From DASXKD01 sp963762735 (GTDB lineage Bacteria; Actinomycetota; Actinomycetes; Streptosporangiales; Streptosporangiaceae), in the NCBI GenBank assembly GCA_963762735.1, contig CAVXMG010000005.1:62001-126000 (forward strand): a stretch of 64,000 nucleotides of DNA, in the 5' to 3' direction. Both the position numbers and the translations under genes were made by a program. Under the pieces are notes generated by a model. That model searched no databases. It had not been told where the DNA came from and saw nothing but the letters and a program-made list of their open reading frames with translations. This document shows, piece by piece, positions 36,615-44,711 of this stretch. Positions within the stretch are counted from its first letter, which is position 1; the number at the start of each line of letters is the position of its first letter.

Positions 36615-36769
36615 CAACGGGAAAGAGATGGCCGCCCGGTGCACTGGACAGCGCCCGGCAAGCAGGTAATGCTTTGGCCAAGCCGGCTTCCGCCGCCCGG
36701 CAATCTCCCCGCTCACCTCGTCGGATGCGGGCACCCGCCCAGGGGCCCGCCGAGCGAAGGAAGAGGCCT

Positions 36770-37598
36770 ATGTCCAAGTCGTTGCGTGCCAGTACCGTAA
36801 GGCTGGCCCTCGTGGGCGCGGTGGTCGTACTGGCTGCCGCCGGCACGGTGGCCGGCGTCGCAGCCGCGTCGCCGCGCGTCACCGCCCCGCCCCCGGTGGA
36901 CCACCAACTCTGCTACCACGCCACCGGCCCGAACTTCAAGATCCCCGCAGGCGTGCGGCTGATCGACCAGTTCAGCCCGAACGGCTTCGTGCCGGCCATC
37001 GCCGCGCCATTGGTGATGCACTGCAACCCGGTGGAGAAAATCCTGCCGACCGGGCAGGTCTTCCCGATCACCAACCCGAACGCTCACCTGGCGTGCTTCA
37101 GCATCAAGCCCCCATCGACCCAGCCGACGCCCACGGTGCAGGTCACCAACCAGTTCGGCACCGGGACGCTCATCCCTGGCCAGCCGAACCTGCTCTGCGT
37201 GCCGTCCTGGAAGAGCCTGACCGGCCCGCCCGGGATGAAGCCCGCGCACGCCGCCCCAGCTCAACCACTTCACCTGCTACCCGGTGCAGCTGGCCCCGGG
37301 CACGCCGCCGTACAACCCGCCGCCGGTGATGCTCAAGGACGAGTTCGCCACCAAGGGCGCCGTCAAGGCCACGGTGAACCCGGTTCCGGCGGAGCTGTGC
37401 CTGCCCACGGAGAAGATCCTGGCGTCCGGCAAGGTCTTCCGCATCATCAATCCCGCGATGCACCTGCTGTGCTTCCCGGTGACGAAGACACCGATCATCC
37501 CCAAGGTCTGGGACGAGAACCAGTTCGGCACGTCCGTGGTGCACATCCAGGCAACGAACTGGCTGTGCGTGCCGTCAACGAAGAAGATCGTCAGCTAG
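36770..37598 (+). pseudogene. Secreted protein with a duplicated cysteine domain, frameshifted
   Basis: After a signal peptide (RLALVGAVVVLAAAGTVAGV) come two homologous repeats of about 105 residues. Repeat 1 runs from DHQLCYHATGPNFKI to NLLCVPSWK and repeat 2 from NHFTCYPVQLAPGTPP to NWLCVPSTK. Both contain EKILPTG/EKILASG, NP-AHL-CF and NQFGT, with four aligned cysteines each that could form disulfides. The two are in different frames, joined by one extra base near 37255. The function is unknown. GAAGGAAGAGG precedes the ATG. Confidence 0.7.
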
Positions 37599-37614
37599 CC
37601 GCAACCCCGGTGAC

Positions 37615-37647
37615 CCGGGTGGCCGGGGCTCCTCCCCGGCCACCCGG
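37615..37647. terminator. Bidirectional terminator-like hairpin
   Basis: CCGGGTGGCCGGGG pairs perfectly with CCCCGGCCACCCGG around CTCCT. It lies between the convergent duplicated-domain gene and the first PQQ-propeller gene. Confidence 0.75.
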
Positions 37648-37654
37648 CCAGGCC

Positions 37655-39139
37655 TCAAGAGCGGGACGCCCCGGGCGCCAGGTCGTACAGGCCACCGGAC
37701 TCGGTGGCCACGAACAGGGTGCCCTGGGCGAACACCGGCTGGGCGAAGATCTTGCTCGTGCCGACGGGCAGCGTGCTGAGAATGGCGCCGGTGGCGGCGT
37801 TGAGCAGGTACGCCGCCGGGGTGGCCGGCTTGACGCAGCGGTAGGTGCCGACCGCGAGCACGCCGGCGCTGTCCAGCGACGGCGTGCCCATCACCGCGCA
37901 GGGCAGCCCGGTGTGCCAGGCAAACGCGCCACTGGACGGGTTCACCTGGCCGACAGAACCGCCGAAGCTGCTGCCGCCGATGGTGGTGCCGTCGCCGCTG
38001 AGGTACAGCGTGCCGGCTGGCCCGTCCCAGACCGCGCTGGACAGGCATACTCCGCGCGGCCCGCCGGGCACACCGAGCGTGTCGGTCCACAGCGGCGAAC
38101 TGCCCAGCGGGTTGTCGGCGAGCGCGTAGTAGTTCCCGTTCTTGTTGCAGGCACCGACGTCCGGCGGGACGCCCAGGCTGCCGAACAGGGTCGGCGAGGA
38201 GCCGAAGTCCCAGTCGTGCCCGTGGCCCGCCGTGCCGGGCGCCTGCCAGGCCTCGAGCAGGCCCAGCGAGCCGGACAGGTGCACGATGGACAGCGAGTTC
38301 CCGATTTTGTTGCCGGACGGGCAGGTGTCCACGGTGGGATCGCACTCGTTCCCGGTGGACACCCACACGTCGCTGCCGGTGGACGAGGCCGCGACGCTGG
38401 ACCAGATGCTGCCGCCGATCGATCCCCTGGGCACCGTGTACCAGGTGTGCAGCACCTGGCCGGTGTGCTGGTCGAGTTCCACAACGCCGCCGCGGATGAG
38501 GGGCTTGTCGCAGTTCGACGCCAGGCCGGCATAGATGTGGCCGCCGGCCACCGTCGGAGATGACCAGTTGTAGTAGCCATCCGGCTGGGCTTTGTCCGGC
38601 GGGCCGATCTCGGTCTTCCAGGTCACCGCCCCGGTGGCGGCGTTCAGCGCGTACAGGAACCGGGCGCCGGACACATAGACGGTGGAGGTGCCGGTGACCG
38701 GGTCGGGCACCACGGCGGCGGTCGAGGTGATGCCCTGGCCGGTGCAGGTCGCCGCCGGCTCGGTGTCGAGCTGACGGCTCCACAGCACCGCGCCGCTGGC
38801 TTCGTTCAACGCGTAGAACCCGCCGCTTTGCGCGCCGATGTACACCACCCCGGCCACCACGGTCGGGCTCGCGTCAAGCGCGGGCGCGAGCTTGCCGCTG
38901 ATCACCGGAGGCTGCCAGTGCCACACCTGGCTGACCGAGGCCGAGTTCGACGTGGTGAAGGCGGTCGCATTGCTCACCGAGCTGTGCTGCGGGCCGTGCA
39001 GGTACTGGGGCCAGTCCAGGTTCGGCGCGGCTCCGGCCGCGCTGGCGGATCCGGCCGCGGGCACCAGCGCCGCGCCCGCCAGGGCTAATGCCGCGATCGG
39101 CAGTATTGCCCGCCATCGCGGGCCGTTTTGCGACATCAT
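37655..39139 (-). CDS. Secreted PQQ-type beta-propeller protein
   Basis: A signal peptide (ILPIAALALAGAALVPAAGS ASA) precedes repeated propeller blades of the PQQ/quinoprotein type: VVYIGAQSGGFYALNEASGA, STVYVSGARFLYALNAATGA and GTLFVATESGGLYDLAPG. It has paired cysteines and the block CNKNGNYYALADNP, shared with its paralogue at 40.4 kb. No quinone ligand set is obvious, so it may be a binding or structural propeller. ATG 39139 follows GCGGAGAAG; a GTG seven codons upstream is possible. It is convergent with the duplicated-domain gene. Confidence 0.82.
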   Translation of the reverse strand: MMSQNGPRWRAILPIAALALAGAALVPAAGSASAAGAAPNLDWPQYLHGPQHSSVSNATAFTTSNSASVSQVWHWQPPVISGKLAPALDASPTVVAGVVYIGAQSGGFYALNEASGAVLWSRQLDTEPAATCTGQGITSTAAVVPDPVTGTSTVYVSGARFLYALNAATGAVTWKTEIGPPDKAQPDGYYNWSSPTVAGGHIYAGLASNCDKPLIRGGVVELDQHTGQVLHTWYTVPRGSIGGSIWSSVAASSTGSDVWVSTGNECDPTVDTCPSGNKIGNSLSIVHLSGSLGLLEAWQAPGTAGHGHDWDFGSSPTLFGSLGVPPDVGACNKNGNYYALADNPLGSSPLWTDTLGVPGGPRGVCLSSAVWDGPAGTLYLSGDGTTIGGSSFGGSVGQVNPSSGAFAWHTGLPCAVMGTPSLDSAGVLAVGTYRCVKPATPAAYLLNAATGAILSTLPVGTSKIFAQPVFAQGTLFVATESGGLYDLAPGASRS

Positions 39140-39226
39140 GAGCTTCTCCGCTTTAGCCACGTTCGGTCATGCACACCACATGTTTCCCTTACGCGTCTCG
39201 GTGTGAGGAGATTTCCGGGGGGATCG

Positions 39227-40417
39227 ATGAAGGCCGTCTTGATGGCCGTCAGTACCGCTGCGCTCGCCTCCTTGAGCCTGCTGCCGGCCGCCCAAGCGGC
39301 CGCGGGCGGGCCCACCCCCGGGGAAGTCCAGCACTGGGGCGCGTATTTCGGCGACTCCATACCCGGTGACAGCGATCCGCACGCCTGGCCGACCGGGGTG
39401 AGCTTTCCCGATTCCGCCACCGTCGTCCAGGTCGGCACCTCCAACGCGGCGCAGTACGCGCTGCTGAGTGACGGCACCGTGTGGGCCTGGGGGCAGGGCA
39501 CGCACGGGGAACTCGGCAACGGCAGCGATGCGAACTCCTTCGCAACGCCGGTACAGGTGCAGTTCCCCGACGGGGTACAGATAGCATCACTCGCCACCGA
39601 CGCCATGCCGTATGACACCGCCCTGGCCGTGGACACCAACGGCAACGCCTGGGGCTGGGGCCTCAACGAGCACGGCGAGCTGTGCCTGGGCAACAGCACC
39701 GCCTACAACCTGCCGGTGCAGCTTCCGCTGGCCGATGTCACGACGCTCGCCGGAGCGTCCGGACACGCCCTGTACGACTCGGGCGGAACGCTCTATTCGT
39801 GCGGCTCGAACTGGAACGGGGTGCTGGGCACCGGCGGGAAAGCCAGCAGCACCACGCCGGTGCCGGTGCAGGGCCTGCAAGGCCAGGACGTGACCACGGT
39901 GGTGTCCTCGTTCAGCAACGCGGGAGCGCTGCTCGCCAACGGTGAGTTCTACGACTGGGGGTACAACGCCGCCGGGCAGCTCGGTGACGGCCGCATGGGC
40001 ACCCGTACCTCGTCCCGGGTGCCGGTCCAGGTGAGCCTGCCGGACTCCGCCCCGGTGACCCAGGTCGCCGAGGGCGGTTCCGCGGCGGCGAACGGCCAGA
40101 CGATCGTCATGCTGGCCGACGGCGCCCTGTACGCCTGGGGCAGTGACACCTATTCGCAGTTGGGCGACGGCCGTACCAGGGCGCGGGACACCCCGGTGCA
40201 GATCTTCCCGCGGGCCGGCGTGACCTATGTGGCCCTGGCGAGCGGCGGGAACACCTCCTATGCCCTCGCCGCCGATGGCAGCGTCTATGCCTGGGGGCTG
40301 GGCCGCAACGGCCAGCTGGGCACCGGCAGCAAGCAGACCGCGACCGCGCCCGTCCGGGTGCCGGCGTCCCCGGCGTCGCTGATCTCCTCGACCGCCAACG
40401 ACGTGGTCGTGAACTAG
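39227..40417 (+). CDS. Secreted RCC1-repeat beta-propeller protein
   Basis: The signal peptide MAVSTAALASLSLLPAAQAA is followed by about seven RCC1-type repeats with the DGTVWAWGQGTHGELGNGS pattern: NGNAWGWGLNEHGELCLGN, GEFYDWGYNAAGQLGDG, GALYAWGSDTYSQLGDG and GSVYAWGLGRNGQLGTGS. The length suits one seven-blade propeller. Bacterial RCC1-like proteins are mostly uncharacterised and extracellular. ATG 39227 follows GGGGGG. The next propeller gene starts four bases after its stop. Confidence 0.87.
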   Translation: MKAVLMAVSTAALASLSLLPAAQAAAGGPTPGEVQHWGAYFGDSIPGDSDPHAWPTGVSFPDSATVVQVGTSNAAQYALLSDGTVWAWGQGTHGELGNGSDANSFATPVQVQFPDGVQIASLATDAMPYDTALAVDTNGNAWGWGLNEHGELCLGNSTAYNLPVQLPLADVTTLAGASGHALYDSGGTLYSCGSNWNGVLGTGGKASSTTPVPVQGLQGQDVTTVVSSFSNAGALLANGEFYDWGYNAAGQLGDGRMGTRTSSRVPVQVSLPDSAPVTQVAEGGSAAANGQTIVMLADGALYAWGSDTYSQLGDGRTRARDTPVQIFPRAGVTYVALASGGNTSYALAADGSVYAWGLGRNGQLGTGSKQTATAPVRVPASPASLISSTANDVVVN

Positions 40418-40420
40418 CCG

Positions 40421-42490
40421 GTGAAACCGCAACGGAGGACCGGCCCGCTGACCGCTTCCGCAGATCCGGGCGCCGCCGCCCGGCCCCGCCGGGTGGCGGC
40501 CTGGATCGCCGCGCTGGCGTCGGCCGGCGTGGCACTGGCCGGCTTCGCGCCCGCCGCCTCCGCCGCGCGGCCCGCACCCCCGCCGCAGTCCAGCGCGGAC
40601 TGGGCCGCCTACCTGCACGACACAGGGCACACCTCCGACAACGCGGCGGCGACCTCGATCACCCCCGGCAACCTCGGCAACCTGCAGCCGGTGTGGCGCT
40701 GGGTGGTGCCCGCGACGCCGAACTCGGGCTCCACCACGCTGCTCGCCAGCCCGACCGTGTCGGACGGCGTCGCCTACATCGGCGCCGACGACGGGTACTT
40801 CTACGCGGTCGATGAGGCGACGCAGCAGGTGCTCTGGTCGGTGTACCTGGGGCTGGTGACCCCGACCACATGCCGGGGCCCGCTGGGCATCGTCTCGACG
40901 GCGGACGTGGCCGACGACCCTGCGACCGGCAGGCCGACGGTCTACGTCAACGCTCCCGACGGTTACTTCTACGCCCTCGACGCGGCCACCGGTGCGGTGG
41001 TCTGGAAGTCGGTCGTGCACATCCCATCGACCACGAAGAACGACTACTTCGCCTGGGGATCCCCGCTGCTCGCTGACGGGAACGTCTACGTGGGCATCTC
41101 GTCGAACTGTGACAACCCGCTGGTCCCGGCCGGCGTCCTGGCATTCAATCAGGCCACCGGGGCGCAGGTCGCGCAATGGAACTCGCTGCCGGCCGGGAAG
41201 GTGGGGGCGAGCGTGTGGTCCACCCCGGCGCAGGCGGCCGACGGCCGGATCATCGCTGCGACCGGCAACGGGTACAACAGCTCCGGGCAGCCGCTCTACG
41301 ACGACTCGATCGTGGCACTGGACCCGGGCACGCTCAGCGTCCTGGACTCCTGGCAGGTTCCCGCGGCCCAGCAGACCCAGGACGGCGACTTCGGCGGCCC
41401 GCCGACCATGTTCACCGCGACCATCGGCGGGGTGAGCACGCCCATGGTCGGCATCTGCAACAAAAACGGCCTCTATTACGCGTTCCAGCAGGACGACCTC
41501 GCGGCCGGGCCGGTGTGGTCCACCCGGATCACCGACCCCTACCCCGGCGGCGCCAAGGAGTGCGACGCCGCGGCCGTCTGGGACGGCACCAGCCTGATCG
41601 AGGGCGGTGGCGCGCAGACCACCATCGGCGGGACCGTCTATCAGGGCTCGGTACAGTCCCTGGACCCGGCCACCGGCACCCCCCTCTGGCAGACCGGGCT
41701 GCCGGGCACCATCGTCGGCAGCCCCACCGAGGACGGCGCGGGCGTCGTCGCGGCGCAGACCTACCAGAGCTCCACCCACCAGCTCGGCGTCTACCTGCTC
41801 AGCGCCGCGACCGGGGCCATCCTCGGCCTCATCTCGACACCGGCCTCACGGCTGTTCGGCCAGCCGGTCTTCGCCCAGAACGACCTGCTGATCGCGGCCG
41901 GGCCCGGCCTCGGCCTCACCGCCTACGACATCACCGCCCCGGGCGCGCCCATCACGGGCGCCTCCCCCGCCGTCATCGGCCGGGGCACGACCGGCACCGT
42001 GCAGCTCACCGGCAGTGGGTTCGCCGGCACCCCCGCCGTGTTCATCTCCGGTGACGGCGTCACCGCCGGGACGCCGGCCGTGGTGTCCGCGACCCAGCTC
42101 GACGTGCCGGTGACCGTGACGAACAGCGCCTCGCAGACGGCGCGCGACATCAAGGTCATCGAGCCCGGATCGCCTCCGGTCGCGGACACCTGCACCGGCT
42201 GCCTCACCATCGGCCAGCCGCTGCCCCGCTCGCTGTCACCGAGCTCGTTCGCCCGGGGCAAGGCGCATCAGGCCGCCGTGCTCAACGGGACGAACTTCGA
42301 CTCGGGGGCGCTGGTGCGCAGCCACGCCGGCATCACGATCCAGGTCACGTTCGTCAGTTCGGCACAGCTCAGCGTCTCGGTCACGGTCAAGTCCACGGTG
42401 GCCACGGGCAGGTACAGCCTGTGGGTGACCAACCCGGACGGCAGCCACGGCGAATGCAAGAACTGCCTCACGGTGACGGCCAGCGGGTAG
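40421..42490 (+). CDS. Secreted PQQ-type beta-propeller with C-terminal Ig-like (IPT/TIG) domains
   Basis: A signal segment (WIAALASAGVALAGFAPAAS) leads to a quinoprotein-like propeller: VAYIGADDGYFYAVDEATQQ, YVNAPDGYFYALDAATGA and ICNKNGLYYAFQQDD. From about residue 510, two Ig-like repeats follow (PAVIGRGTTGTVQLTGSGFA and PSSFARGKAHQAAVLNGTNF). The propeller is paralogous to the 37.7 kb protein. GTG 40421 lies four bases after the RCC1 stop, so the two are probably co-expressed. A role in surface binding is inferred. Confidence 0.85.
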   Translation: MKPQRRTGPLTASADPGAAARPRRVAAWIAALASAGVALAGFAPAASAARPAPPPQSSADWAAYLHDTGHTSDNAAATSITPGNLGNLQPVWRWVVPATPNSGSTTLLASPTVSDGVAYIGADDGYFYAVDEATQQVLWSVYLGLVTPTTCRGPLGIVSTADVADDPATGRPTVYVNAPDGYFYALDAATGAVVWKSVVHIPSTTKNDYFAWGSPLLADGNVYVGISSNCDNPLVPAGVLAFNQATGAQVAQWNSLPAGKVGASVWSTPAQAADGRIIAATGNGYNSSGQPLYDDSIVALDPGTLSVLDSWQVPAAQQTQDGDFGGPPTMFTATIGGVSTPMVGICNKNGLYYAFQQDDLAAGPVWSTRITDPYPGGAKECDAAAVWDGTSLIEGGGAQTTIGGTVYQGSVQSLDPATGTPLWQTGLPGTIVGSPTEDGAGVVAAQTYQSSTHQLGVYLLSAATGAILGLISTPASRLFGQPVFAQNDLLIAAGPGLGLTAYDITAPGAPITGASPAVIGRGTTGTVQLTGSGFAGTPAVFISGDGVTAGTPAVVSATQLDVPVTVTNSASQTARDIKVIEPGSPPVADTCTGCLTIGQPLPRSLSPSSFARGKAHQAAVLNGTNFDSGALVRSHAGITIQVTFVSSAQLSVSVTVKSTVATGRYSLWVTNPDGSHGECKNCLTVTASG

Positions 42491-42492
42491 CC

Positions 42493-42512
42493 GCTGCCCG
42501 TCACCGGGCAGC
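42493..42512. terminator. Short hairpin between propeller gene and tRNA-Sec
   Basis: GCTGCCCG pairs with CGGGCAGC around TCAC, right after the propeller stop codon. It separates the plus-strand transcript from the minus-strand tRNA. Confidence 0.55.
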
Positions 42513-42529
42513 CGTTCCCGGGCAGATAG

Positions 42530-42622
42530 CGGAGGCGGACGGGAATCGAACCCGCCAGCCGCGCGGCGCGCGGCTCACCGGTTTTGAAGACCGGGGGGGC
42601 CACCAGGCACCCGGACGCCTCC
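42530..42622 (-). tRNA. selC: tRNA-Sec (anticodon UCA)
   Basis: On the minus strand the acceptor GGAGGCG pairs with CGCCTCC, followed by discriminator G, the usual base for tRNA-Sec. The anticodon arm is CCGGT-CTTCAAA-ACCGG, giving anticodon UCA, which reads UGA. The variable arm is long (AGCCGCGCG and its complement), and the T arm contains GGTTCGATTCCC. About 93 bases and no encoded CCA also fit. It implies co-translational selenocysteine insertion, though no selA, selB, selD or selenoprotein gene is in the window. It sits within the secreted-protein island. Confidence 0.93.
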
Positions 42623-42678
42623 GGCCCCGACCCTACTGTCCCGCCGCGGTGGCGCTGCGGCCGGCCGGGCACCGCATG

Positions 42679-43482
42679 TCAGGCGGCCCTCCTGGCCACG
42701 CCGCCGCGCAGCGTCTCGCCGACGCCCTCGACCGCCTCTGACGGGCCGGGGCGCCATTCGGAGACCCAGACCAGGCCCGGCTCCACCAGCTCGAAGCCGT
42801 CGAACAGGCGGCGCACCGACTCCAGGCTGCGCAGCGCCAGCGCCGCCGACGACTGGCTGTAGACCTCGGCGGACAGCTGCGCCCGCGGGTCGTCGGGGCG
42901 GGTTTCCAGCGTGCCGTGCGACAGGACCAGGAAGCTGCCCGGCGCCATGGCCGCCCGGAACCGCGCGATGACCGCCCACGGATCGTCCCGGTCGGGCACG
43001 AAATGCAGCACGCTCATGAACATCAGCGCGAACGGCTCGCCGAAGTCGATGATCTGGCCGGTCAGCGGATGGCCGAGTATCTCGTCGGGCCGTCGCAGGT
43101 CGGCCTCGACGATCTGGGTTGCGGCCGACGACAGCAGCGCGCGGGCGTGGCAGCAGACCACCGGGTCGTTGTCGACGTAGAGGACCCGGGTGTCCGGTGC
43201 CGCCCGCTGGGCCACCTCGTGCACGTTCCCCATGGTCGGCAGGCCGGTGCCGACGTCGATGAACTGGCGGATGCCGTATTCGGTGACGAGGGCCTGCACC
43301 GCCCGGCGCAGGAAGGCCCGGTTCGCCCGGGCGACAAGCGGAAGCTGGGGCATCATCGCGATCAGCTTCTCGGCCGCATCGCGGTCGGCGGCGAAATTGT
43401 CCTTGCCGTCGAGCATGTGGTCGTACATGCGGGCGATGTTGGGCGTGGTGACATCCAGCCCCGCCGGATCCGGTCCCGCCAT
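42679..43482 (-). CDS. SAM-dependent methyltransferase (DUF574 / S-adenosyl methyltransferase family)
   Basis: The 267-residue protein opens with PNIARMYDHMLDGKDNFAAD, the signature of this actinomycete-expanded family. FIDVGTGLPTMGNVHEVAQ (SAM site), VLYVDNDPVV and a LMFMSVLHFVPD core follow. Substrates are mostly unknown. It ends 56 bases before the 5' end of tRNA-Sec on the same strand. Confidence 0.92.
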   Translation of the reverse strand: MAGPDPAGLDVTTPNIARMYDHMLDGKDNFAADRDAAEKLIAMMPQLPLVARANRAFLRRAVQALVTEYGIRQFIDVGTGLPTMGNVHEVAQRAAPDTRVLYVDNDPVVCCHARALLSSAATQIVEADLRRPDEILGHPLTGQIIDFGEPFALMFMSVLHFVPDRDDPWAVIARFRAAMAPGSFLVLSHGTLETRPDDPRAQLSAEVYSQSSAALALRSLESVRRLFDGFELVEPGLVWVSEWRPGPSEAVEGVGETLRGGVARRAA

Positions 43483-43635
43483 GCGTCTCCCTCGGCCGGG
43501 CCCGCACGCGTCAAGTCCCTTGCGTGCCAGGGGTTAGCCAAGCGTAGCGCCCGCGCTGCACGGCAGTTGTAAACCCGCAGGCACCCTGATGCGTCTTTTG
43601 TCCGGGAATGAGTCGCAGCGAGCGGAGGATGTCAG

Positions 43636-44700
43636 ATGACTACCACGGTGCTCGCAGTGCGAAGCAGCAGCCTGTACCGGCACACCGCGGCGTGGGCGGG
43701 TGCCGCCGCGCTGGCCGTGACCGCGGTGGCCGCCGCGGCGCCTGCCCAGGCCGCCGCGCGTGCGACGGGCCACGGCCGGGCCGCGCCGGCCCGGGCCGCA
43801 GCCGCCACGCCACGGGGCAGGGAGTGGGCGGCCTTCGCCTACTACCCGCCCAAGAACGAACTGGTCCTGTTCGGCGGCAGGCGCCCGGGCACGGTATTCG
43901 GCGACACCTGGACCCGCACCGGCAGCACCTGGACGCAGCAGAGCCCGGCCGCGGCCCCGTCGGCGCGCACCGGCGCGGCAATGGTCTACGACCCGGCCAG
44001 CAGCCAGTTGCTGCTGTTCGGCGGCGGCGCGACCACCGGCACCGGGTTCAGCAACGAGACCTGGACCTGGAACGGCACCACCTGGACCCTGCTGCACCCG
44101 GCCGCCTCCCCGCCGGCCAGGGAAGACGACAGCCTGGTCTACGACGCCGCCACCAAGACCGTGCTGATGTTCGCCGGCTGGCACGGCTCCTACTGGGATG
44201 ACATGTGGTCCTGGAACGGCACCACCTGGACCCAGCTCAGCCCGGCCACCTTGCCCAGCGGCCGGGACAGCTACGCGTTCGTCTACGACCCGGCCACAAA
44301 GCAGGTCATCCTGTTCGGCGGGTTCCGCGGCAGCGGCTACACACCGGGCGACACCTGGTCCTGGAACGGCACCACCTGGACCCAGCTCAGCCCGGCCACC
44401 TCGCCCGGCATCGACGTCTTCGCCTGGCAGGCGGCCTACGATGCGGCCAGCCACCAGGTCCTGCTGTTCGGCGGCGACGAGGGCGGCGGCACGTTCGGCA
44501 ACTCGACCTGGACCTGGACCGGCAGCAACTGGAGCAAGCTCAGCCCGTCCGCCGCACCACCGGTCCGCGCCTTCGGCACGATGACCTACGACAGCACCGA
44601 CCATCGGGTGGTGCTCTTCGCCGGCAGCGAGAACGCCCTCCAGACCTTCCCGACAACCATCTCGGGCTGGAACGGCACCACCTGGAGCCCCGGCAGCTAA
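43636..44700 (+). CDS. Secreted kelch-repeat beta-propeller protein
   Basis: A signal peptide (AWAGAAALAVTAVAAAAPAQ) is followed by five to six kelch-like repeats of about 50 residues with the pattern VYDPASSQLLLFGGG..NETWTWNGTTW. The segment WSWNGTTWTQLSPAT is repeated almost exactly at 44214-44270 and 44364-44400, including at the DNA level, which suggests recent blade duplication. It is the fourth extracellular propeller in 7 kb. It is convergent with the acyl-CoA ligase gene. Confidence 0.87.
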   Translation: MTTTVLAVRSSSLYRHTAAWAGAAALAVTAVAAAAPAQAAARATGHGRAAPARAAAATPRGREWAAFAYYPPKNELVLFGGRRPGTVFGDTWTRTGSTWTQQSPAAAPSARTGAAMVYDPASSQLLLFGGGATTGTGFSNETWTWNGTTWTLLHPAASPPAREDDSLVYDAATKTVLMFAGWHGSYWDDMWSWNGTTWTQLSPATLPSGRDSYAFVYDPATKQVILFGGFRGSGYTPGDTWSWNGTTWTQLSPATSPGIDVFAWQAAYDAASHQVLLFGGDEGGGTFGNSTWTWTGSNWSKLSPSAAPPVRAFGTMTYDSTDHRVVLFAGSENALQTFPTTISGWNGTTWSPGS

Positions 44701-44711
44701 CCCCGGCGCCG

